NCBI GenBank assembly: GCA_030789695.1
Contig: CM061136.1
Coordinates: 135,172,448 to 135,236,447, forward strand
Origin: Scilla litardierei
Lineage: Eukaryota > Streptophyta > Magnoliopsida > Asparagales > Asparagaceae
Direction: 5' to 3'
Length of the DNA: 64,000 nt
A program made the position numbers and the translations under genes. The notes under the pieces are model-generated. The model had not been told where the DNA came from, did not search any database, and was given only the letters and a program-made list of their open reading frames with translations. The stretch's first letter is position 1, and each line of letters starts with the position of its first letter. This document shows, piece after piece, positions 56,264-64,000 of this stretch.

Positions 56264-58014
56264 TGTTGAATATTGGACTCCCCGGATTTGGTTTTGATGA
56301 TGAGCAAACATAAATAATCCATGAACTAACAATTTGTGAGCGCAGTTTTGGAGATCGTCGCCAAATTCACGAGAACATTCAAAGCGACATCTCAACACTT
56401 CCCAAAGCTCGTATTCATGTCCAAAGCTTCGTTGAAGCTCTTGCGCCGTTTTGGAAGTTATGAAGAATGAATCGAAGCTCTCGAAGACCGTTTAATAAGG
56501 TTTTATTTATAGTCTTTTAGCTTCGATATATAGAATGTTAAGCCTTGAGTATATCTTACGTTTCTATCTTCATTTCGCTCATTTCGTAGCTCTAGGATTC
56601 TTGCACAAGTTCATTCTAACTTCCTCGAAGCATCGCGCTTCGATTCGGACTTTATTGTGCATGTTAGTTGGTACAAGAAGGAGTACTGACCGACTAGATG
56701 GTGATCTAGTCGGTCGGCAACTCTTCTTGGACCGACTAGTTTGATTCCTTAATTTCTTGGACTTTACTGTTTACAGTTAGTCGGTCTACGTTGACTCACC
56801 GACCGACTAGTTTGTGAACTAGTCGGTCAGTGATGCTTCTTTGACCGACTAGTTGTGGCTTACTGTTCATGCTTAAATTCTCCTAAGTTACTGTTTATCG
56901 TTAGTCGGTCTAAGAATGTTTGGTGACCGACTAGTTGACAATCTAGTCGGTCAACTTTTGTTCTTGGACCAACTAAGTCAACTTGCTTTCAGACTAATTC
57001 ATTTTGCCTCTTAGTCGGTCTACGTTCATTGACTGACCGACTAGTTGTGAAACTAGTCGGTCAGACAGTCTTCTTGGACCGACTAGATTTCTAGGTTTGA
57101 AATTCTATCTCTTCTCAGATCTTCACTTAGTCGGTCCATGCTATGTGACTGACCGACTAGTTGATGAACTAGTCGGTCAGTGATTGTTCTTTGACCGACT
57201 AATTCTCCCAGATTTCTATCCGTTGGAGAATGACCTAACTTGTTTTTATGGGACCCTATAAATACGAACCTAGGTCATTTCTATCTAGGTTAGAGCTGCC
57301 ATTAAGAGATCCATTGAGTTCTAAAGAGATAGCCTTACTCACTCAAATCTAAAGCTCTCTTCCTCACAAGAACCCATTCTCTCTCTCATTCTAGATCTAG
57401 AATCCATCTAGAGAGAAGCTTGTTCTTGGTGAGCTCTTCAAGCTATTGCTTGATCCAAGTCTCCAAATCATTCCTAGGCACCGATTGCTGGTCATTTCCT
57501 TGGTGCTAGGTCTTGGTGACTTCATCTTCCTCAAATCCTTCATTTCACCTATTGGGTAAGAAAAACTCAAGGTATAGGATTTTGTGGTAAGTTTGCTTAT
57601 TTCAATATAACTCATTTATATTGCTTGTTGATTCTCTCGGTTGTGAGAGAAGGTTGTGATCCCGGTTTGTGGGATTCACTTTTGCTATTGCATGTATGAT
57701 TTGATCTTGTGAAGGTTTTTCACAAGATATTCATAGTGGAAATCTTGGGTTATGGTTTCTAACCTAAGTATCCGGAGGGGATCCAGGTGGTTGGGACGTA
57801 GGATCACCGGGAACAAGTCGGGGAGACTTGGGTGGATCCGAACCCATTAACATCGTTTGTTAGCTTTGTTAATTTTGTGTTGTCATTCAATTTAAGCTTC
57901 CGCAAATTGATTTGGTAGTTGTTTGCAATTTAATCTGGAATTATACTCCTTATTATTTTAAAGTACTATTCACCCCCCCTCTAGTACTTGTGCAGTAGCT
58001 GGTAGGGCATTACA
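56264..58014 (+). repeat. Element F 5' LTR
   Basis: 1751 bp from TGTTGAATATTGGACTCC to GGCATTACA. Near the start it has TTTTGATGATGAGCAAAC as in element D. Only one copy is in the window; the right end is set by the primer site. Confidence 0.88.
56688..57264 (+). promoter_or_regulatory. U3 dyad cluster and TATA box of element F
   Basis: About nineteen copies of GACCGACTAG or its complement CTAGTCGGTC (some TTAGTCGGTC). They recur in a fixed layout: GACCGACTAG, eight bases, CTAGTCGGTC, about twelve bases, GACCGACTAG. The first pair can form a 10-bp stem with an 8-nt loop. TATAAATA at 57257-57264 follows the cluster by about 55 bp. Confidence 0.72.
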
Positions 58015-58016
58015 TT

Positions 58017-58029
58017 TGGTATCAGAGCC
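58017..58029 (+). other. Element F primer-binding site
   Basis: TGGTATCAGAGCC two bases after the LTR, complementary to initiator tRNA-Met. Confidence 0.94.
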
Positions 58030-58041
58030 AGATACTCAGCT

Positions 58042-60282
58042 ATGTCTGCCAACGACAACAAGACCGTGCCTCCACCTTCCAACTATGCCACCTTCAGGAA
58101 CCGTGAAGGAGCGTCATCGGTGATGGAAGGACATTCCTCTACGAGGCCTCCATTCTTCAACGGTACCAACTACGGGTACTGGAAGTGCCGGATGGAGACT
58201 TTCCTCTAGAGTGCATCCTTATGGAGGACTACAATGAAGGAATACATCGAACCCAAAGAAGAAGACTTTGAGAAATGGACTACCGCGGAGGTCGCCGCGG
58301 AGGTAAGCAATGCCAAGGCAATGAACGCCTTGCAATGCGCATTGGAGCCCGAGGATTTCAATAAGATATGCACATGTAAGAGTGCATATCAAATTTGGAA
58401 CTCCCTCCTCATACTTCATGAAGGGACGAGTAGGGTAAGAGACTCTAAACTCGTAGTCGTAAACAAAGATTACGAAATGTTTCATATGCAACAGGGCGAG
58501 AAGATGAAAGAATATTACGCTCGCTTCGTTGACATAATAAACGAGTTAGAGGCCCTCGGCAAGTCCTACATTCAAAAGGAGAAGTGCTCAAAGATTATTG
58601 AAGGACTTCCTTCTTCTTGGGAGAAACGTACCTTCGCCATCGAGGAAGGTAATGACATGAATAAATATACCGTTGTTCAACTAATGGGTACTTTGATGTC
58701 ATACGAGGTACGCAAAGATAGCAAGGTGAAGTTACAAGAAAAGATGAAGTCCTATTTGAACCTAGATGCGCCTAAGAAAAAGGCGATTGCATTCAAGGCG
58801 GCTTCATCCACCTCTACCGATGATGAGGACTCGGAAGAAGAAATGGACATGGAATCCATTGCACTCATGGCAAAGAAGTTCAATCGCTTCTTCCGAAAGG
58901 GTAACTTCAAACAAAAATCTAAGTTTACTTCTACTAACGCCTCTCCACCTTTGTGTTTTAAATGCAATAAGCCGGGACACATCAAAGCGGATTGTCCTCA
59001 AAACAAGCAAAAGGAGAAGTGGAAGGCGCCAAAGTTCGACAAGTCAAAGAAGTACAAAAAGGGGTACAAAAAGGGACTTGTCGGAACTACATTCACCGAC
59101 TCCGAGGATTCCTCAAGCGGAGAGTCGGATGATGAGAAAGTGGAGCAAGCGCACATGTGCTTCATGGCAAGAGAGAAGCATGATCAAGGATCCTCCTCTT
59201 CCGATGATAGCGACGACGAAGGCGATGAGGTAACGATGGATGATCTTAGGGATGCTAACTCTCACTTATGGTCTAAATATACAAAATTAGTAAATCGATA
59301 TACTAAAGTAAAAGATGACCTAGCTAGCATTCAAACCTCGCCTAAGACTATCGTCACCAACAACGACACCGTTGTTGAAGAGTTAAGAAATGAGATTGTC
59401 AACCTCAAATCTAAACTTGAACATGTTAGCATTGATGATCTGGAAGAACATAGGATAGCGGATTTAACTTCTCAAAACTCGACTTTGAGTATTGAGAACG
59501 AGAATCTTAAATCTCGTGTTTTTGTGCTCACATCGCAAGTATCCAATTTGGATACTTCTATGCGTTCTCTCAAAGAGAAATATGAGAACACATTGGGCCG
59601 AATTAACAAATTCAACAAAGGTAAGGACCATTTGGATAAAATCCTAAGTGACTTACTTCCGGCCAATCACCACATTGGTTTGGGGTATACGATGGGATGT
59701 CCATCCAAAGCGGCCACTACTTTTGTTAGGCCAACTTCCGGTGACTCTACGAGTGGTAGCAAACACTCTATTGGTAGTTCATCTACCAATGGTGCTTCCA
59801 CCTCGTCCACGCCCTCTTTTGGAAAGAAACCCACTTTGGGTGGATCTCCAAAGAAGGGGCATGCTTATATGTACACCAATACCATGCCACGTAGGAACAC
59901 ACGTCCTACTCCACCATCACACACATATGATGATTTTTATGCAACACATTCTCGGGCACGTGCACACCATGTGAGACACCCTCACGCACGTGTTCCCACA
60001 CATGCATATGTTCACCCACCGCATCATATGAATAATTCTCGTCGTGCACCATTCCATCATGTCCCGTATGCCTATCCACAACATGCATCACGTAGAAATC
60101 AACGTCGCATGCATGCACCCAATAGGATGATGGCTCCCAAAATTTTCACTATTTGGAGCCCAAAGGACACAAGCATGGATGAAAAACAAGTATATATGAA
60201 TGCTTATTTTTCGAATGTTGTGCATAGTAGGAATTATGTGGGGAAGTCTAAGTCCAATTGGACTTGGCTTCCAAAGGTCTAA
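58042..60282 (+). pseudogene. gag: Element F gag, one in-frame stop
   Basis: A 746-codon frame starting 'MSANDNKTVPPPSNY', open except for a TAG at codon 56 (58207-58209). It contains the UBN2-type gag core ('NGTNYGYWKCRMETF', 'AYQIWNSL', 'YYARFVDIINELEALGK'), a zinc knuckle CFKCNKPGHIKADC at about 305-318, a lysine-rich then acidic serine-rich segment, a coiled coil around 420-530, and a histidine-rich basic tail. It ends with TAA 60280-60282. The later ATG at 58234 would give a 682-residue protein lacking the N-terminus. The single stop may be a true lesion or a sequencing difference. Confidence 0.9.
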
Positions 60283-60336
60283 CTCTTGAGGACCCAATGA
60301 CCTTGGGTACCATGATATGAAAGTTTCTATCTTTAG

Positions 60337-63300
60337 GTACTCAAGGAAAAGAAAAAGGAAAGGAGCAACAAATTCAAATTTGGCTCCAAAGGGAATTGGA
60401 TACTCGATAGCGGGTGTTCAAAACACATGACGGGTGACGCTAAATTGCTCTCCGGAATTGTTCCCATTGCAAATGGAAATCGCGTCGTATTCGGAGGCAA
60501 TGAGAGCGGAACCATCGTCGGTGTTGGTAAAGTGGGTAACCCTTCTAAACCCTTAATTAGTGATGTTTATCTAGTTGATGGTTTAAATCATAATCTTATT
60601 TCAATAAGTCAACTTTGTGACAAAGGTTACAAAGTTAGCTTTGCGAAAGGATTGTGTCATATTTCAAATGATAATAATAAATTATTATTTTCCAGCACAC
60701 GCCATAAAGATATTTATATTTTGGATCTTCCTAAGTCATATGAACAATGTCTCGTTGCCAACACAAGTGAACAACACTTATGGCATCGACGCTTTGGACA
60801 TGTGAACTTTGGAACACTTTATAAGCTTTCGAAATTAAATTCCATTAAAGGTTTTCCGAAACTCGTTTTTGAAAAGAAAAGTTTTTGTGATTCTTGTCAA
60901 CGTGGCAAGCTTCCTAAATCTTCATTTAAACCTAAGAAAAGCATTTCTACGAAACGGCCACTAGAGCTATTACATCTAGATTTATTTGGGCCAACTAGAT
61001 TTGCTTCCTTAGGAAATGCAAGATATGGACTAGTCATCGTTGATGATTATTCAAGATTTACATGGGTATTCTTCTTATGCAATAAAAATGAAGCTTTTGA
61101 AAACTTCACAATATTTGTAAAGAAAGTACAAAATCTCATCGGAACCACCATTGTCACTATTCGTAGTGATCATGGGGGTGAATTTGAGAATGAGTCTTTC
61201 TCAAATTTTTGTGATGATCTTGGAATTACTCACACGTTTTCTTTCCCTCGCGCACCTCCTCAAAATGGTGTTGTTGAGAGGAAGAATAGAACGCTTGTGG
61301 AGTGTGCTCGCACTATGCTCGAAGATAGTCAACTTGGCTATCAATTTTGGGCGGAAGCGGTACACACCGCTTGCTATGTGTTTAATAGAATACTTTTGAG
61401 GCCCGGCACCAAACAAACTTGCTATGAATTGTTGTTTGGTAGATTGCCTCAAGTTAAACATTTTCGTGTTTTCGGCGCAAAATGTTTTATTAAAAACACA
61501 TATGATAATTTGGACAAGTTTGATCCGAGATCGGATGAGGGGATATTTGTTGGGTATTCCTCACGTAGCAAAGCCTACCGGATATACAACAAAAGATCCT
61601 CTACGATCGAGGAATCACTTCATGTCTCTTTTAATGAGAATTTTATTACTTCTAGAATTTCAAATGACAATGATTCTATGGATGTTTTATGTGATTCGTT
61701 TGAAAATTCTAAGTCCATTGATTCAATTGATTCTATTGAGACTAACCCGACTAATGAAGTTGTTGAGAATGTGCCTAGTGATCAAGGTATTCCCAAGCGG
61801 CTTCAAACCGTCCGCGACCATCCCCATGAGCAAGTAATTGGCAATATTCATGATAGTGTCAAGACGAGATCGCAAGTCCACCACTTCGCCAATAGTGCCT
61901 TTGTCTCATCAATAGAGCCAAAGAATATAGTTGAAGCGTGCGAAGATAGTGCTTGGATCCTTGCCATGGAGGAGGAACTCATTCAATTCGAGAGGAATGA
62001 GGTATGGGAGCTTGTTCCTTTGCCATCGAAGAACCACACCGTCATAGGGACAAAGTGGATCTTCAAGAACAAATCCGACGAAAATCAAGTCGTCATCCGG
62101 AACAAAGCTCGGTTAGTTGCTCAAGGCTATCGCCAAGAGGAAGGTATCTATTTCGAAGAATCCTTCGCTCCGGTAGCTAGATTAGAATCGATTAGACTTT
62201 TATTATCGTATGCATGCCATAAAAATTTTAAGTTATTTCAAATGGATGTTAAAAGTGCATTTTTAAACGGAGATGTCGTTGAGGAAGTTTACGTTTCTCA
62301 ACCTCCGGGCTTCATAAATGAAAAATTTCCAAATCATGTTTTTAAACTAAAGAAAGCTCTTTATGGTTTGAGACAAGCTCCTCGAGCTTGGTATGATCAC
62401 CTAAAGAATTTTCTTTTGGATTTGAATTTTAAAATGGGCGAAGCCGATTCTACACTTTTTGTTAAGCATGCGAATAATGATATTTTATTAGTTCAAATTT
62501 ATGTTGATGATATCATTTTCGGTGCTACTAACTTCACTCTTTGCGAAGAGTTTTCTAATGTTATGAAGGAACAATTTGAGATGAGCCACATGGGCGAACT
62601 CAAATATTTCTTAGGTCTCCAAATTCGCCAAATGAACGATGCAATCTTCATCCACCAAACGAAGTATACGGTGGAGTTGCTTAAGCGATTTGGAATGGAA
62701 AGTGCTTCCGGGAAAAAGACTCCAATGAGCACGACTACGCATCTTGACAAGGATACGGGCGGTAAGGATGTAGACATTCGTCTATATCGAGGTATGATAG
62801 GTAGTTTACTTTATCTTACCGCAAGTAGGCCCGATATTATGTTTGCCGTATGCATTTGTGCTCGTTATCAGTCTCTACCTAAGGAGTCTCACTTAGTAGC
62901 GGTAAAGCGTATTTTCCGTTATCTAAGTTACACTTTAGATTTTGGATTACTTTATCCGAAATCTAGCACGTATGAGTTAGTCTCATACAGTGATGCCGAT
63001 TATGCGGGATGCAAATCCGACAGGAAAAGTACTAGTGGTACTTGCCATTTTCTAGGAAATTCTCTTGTCTCTTGGTTTTCCAAGAAGCAAAATTCCGTAT
63101 CACTTTCAACCACCGAGGCGGAATATATTGCCGCAGGTGCCGCTTGTGCCCAGGTTCTTTGGATGAGACACACTTTGAAGGATTTTGGTATTCACTGTCA
63201 TACTAGCCCTATCATGGTGGATAACCAAAGTGCTATCTGTCTTTCAAAGAATCCGGTGCACCATTCCCGATCAAAACACATAGATGTCCGACACCATTTC

Positions 63301-63450
63301 TTAGATGATCATGTTGCTAAAAAGGACATCATATTAGTGTACGTTGAAACCCAAAAGCAAATCGCCGATATTTTCACGAAACCCCTAAAGGAGGACTCCT
63401 TTGTGCGGTTGCGTCGAGAATTGGGGATTATGGGTGAATCCGAGATATAG
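60337..63450 (+). CDS. pol: Element F pol polyprotein
   Basis: An open frame of over 1000 codons in the same frame as gag. TAA (60280) and TAG (60334) lie between gag and pol, and the protease site '[13 protein letters not shown]' precedes the first ATG (60427). Expression would therefore need read-through or splicing. Residues counted from 60427: pre-integrase 'HLWHRRFGH' (about 118) and 'CDSCQRGK'; integrase D185, D248 and E284 (35 residues between the last two); reverse transcriptase [11 protein letters not shown] (692-702); RNase H '[11 protein letters not shown]' (about 894-904). It ends 'LGIMGESEI'. The integrase-reverse transcriptase order and the PPGF and FGATN motifs are SIRE-like. 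Confidence 0.94.
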   Translation, partial: VLKEKKKERSNKFKFGSKGNWILDSGCSKHMTGDAKLLSGIVPIANGNRVVFGGNESGTIVGVGKVGNPSKPLISDVYLVDGLNHNLISISQLCDKGYKVSFAKGLCHISNDNNKLLFSSTRHKDIYILDLPKSYEQCLVANTSEQHLWHRRFGHVNFGTLYKLSKLNSIKGFPKLVFEKKSFCDSCQRGKLPKSSFKPKKSISTKRPLELLHLDLFGPTRFASLGNARYGLVIVDDYSRFTWVFFLCNKNEAFENFTIFVKKVQNLIGTTIVTIRSDHGGEFENESFSNFCDDLGITHTFSFPRAPPQNGVVERKNRTLVECARTMLEDSQLGYQFWAEAVHTACYVFNRILLRPGTKQTCYELLFGRLPQVKHFRVFGAKCFIKNTYDNLDKFDPRSDEGIFVGYSSRSKAYRIYNKRSSTIEESLHVSFNENFITSRISNDNDSMDVLCDSFENSKSIDSIDSIETNPTNEVVENVPSDQGIPKRLQTVRDHPHEQVIGNIHDSVKTRSQVHHFANSAFVSSIEPKNIVEACEDSAWILAMEEELIQFERNEVWELVPLPSKNHTVIGTKWIFKNKSDENQVVIRNKARLVAQGYRQEEGIYFEESFAPVARLESIRLLLSYACHKNFKLFQMDVKSAFLNGDVVEEVYVSQPPGFINEKFPNHVFKLKKALYGLRQAPRAWYDHLKNFLLDLNFKMGEADSTLFVKHANNDILLVQIYVDDIIFGATNFTLCEEFSNVMKEQFEMSHMGELKYFLGLQIRQMNDAIFIHQTKYTVELLKRFGMESASGKKTPMSTTTHLDKDTGGKDVDIRLYRGMIGSLLYLTASRPDIMFAVCICARYQSLPKESHLVAVKRIFRYLSYTLDFGLLYPKSSTYELVSYSDADYAGCKSDRKSTSGTCHFLGNSLVSWFSKKQNSVSLSTTEAEYIAAGAACAQVLWMRHTLKDFGIHCHTSPIMVDNQSAICLSKNPVHHSRSKHIDVRHHFLDDHVAKKDIILVYVETQKQIADIFTKPLKEDSFVRLRRELGIMGESEI

Positions 63451-64000
63451 GATTCATATTTCATTCAATTATCTTGCATGCTATTCGATTTCGCGATATT
63501 TTGTTCATGCTAGATTAATTGAATTTTTGGGAATTTTATGTGATATATTTGAATTTATGATCGAATTCGTATTTCAATGTCGTATTTAAGATTTCGACGT
63601 TTTATGGGGTAATTTAGATGACTAATGAGAGAGTTTTGATGTTTCATCCAAGTGGTTTGTGAAGAGAAATCAATTATCATTTTTTGGACTCTTCTAGTCG
63701 GTCTAAGTTCATTTGTCAACCGACTAGATGCTCATCTAGTCGGTCAGCAAGTGAACTCAGACCGACTAGATCAAGCTTTTATATAACTCCTATCTTTTTC
63801 TTTCGTTAGTCGGTCATAGTACACTTACCGACCGACTAGATTGAAAACTAGTCGGTCAGTGAATATACTGCGACCGACTAATTCTTGCCCTTGAAATTCA
63901 TCTGTGCCTCTGTTTCGACTTAGTCGGTTCAAGCTCATTGACCGACCGACTAGATCGTGATCTAGTCGGTCAGTGCTTGAACTGTGACCGACTAAGTGGG
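63451..64000 (+). promoter_or_regulatory. Element F 3' region with second dyad cluster
   Basis: AT-rich sequence, then from about 63695 eleven or so copies of GACCGACTAG and CTAGTCGGTC in the same spaced layout as in the LTR, running off the window. No polypurine tract or LTR has been reached. By analogy with A and G the cluster may stand before a third ORF outside the window. Confidence 0.55.

Larger units (their letters stand above)
56264..64000 (+). mobile_element. Element F: SIRE-like copia retrotransposon, nearly intact
   Basis: 5' LTR, initiator Met primer site, gag with one stop, open pol, and the start of a 3' untranslated region that carries the element's own dyads. The 3' LTR is beyond the right edge. 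It sits at the centre of the stack and so is the youngest visible insertion there. The expected target duplication is CCTAC (56259-56263). Of the coding elements here it is the closest to functional. Confidence 0.92.

Overview
The window is plant nuclear DNA made almost entirely of LTR retrotransposons nested inside one another. The lineages present (Athila-type and Tekay/Del-type Ty3-gypsy; SIRE-type, Tork/TAR-like and Ivana/Oryco-like Ty1-copia), a hAT-type MITE, and primer-binding sites matching plant tRNA-Asp and initiator tRNA-Met all indicate a flowering plant with a large, repeat-rich genome. I cannot tell from the sequence which species it is, or whether it is a monocot or a dicot. I see no host gene, tRNA or rRNA gene, or CRISPR array.

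Left half. A degraded Tekay/Del-like LTR, in minus orientation, appears to be the oldest layer. It survives as pieces at 431-1161, 18613-19362, 28980-30669 and probably 39601-40641. Three large elements split it, each with perfect 5-bp target duplications. Element A (1162-18612, +) is an Athila-type element with gag and protease only. Element C (19363-28979, -) is a decayed SIRE-type copia element that carries a 483-bp hAT MITE in its reverse transcriptase. Element I (30670-39600, -) is a copia element with short LTRs, an intact gag and a ruined pol. Element A is itself split inside its protease frame by element B (5083-13254, +), a Tork/TAR-like copia element that has lost most of gag. Two further LTR fragments occupy 1-430.

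Right half. From 40642 the elements form a five-deep stack, each broken by the next: D (SIRE-like, +), H (Athila-like LTR, +), E (Tekay-like deletion derivative, -), G (SIRE-like with gag and a third ORF but no pol, -) and F (SIRE-like, +, with an essentially open 3-kb pol frame). The missing right-hand parts of D, H, E, G and F should lie beyond base 64000 in reverse order.

The most unusual signal is regulatory. Elements A, D, F, G and H each carry their own short, CpG-containing inverted-repeat motif, repeated many times in U3 directly upstream of a TATA-like box. The motif differs from element to element. In A and G a second cluster of the same private motif lies inside the element, ahead of a third ORF. 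In A it is followed by its own TATA box. In G it is followed by a plausible spliced leader. F carries a second cluster after pol. This suggests that the LTR promoter module was duplicated to drive a separate transcript for the third ORF.
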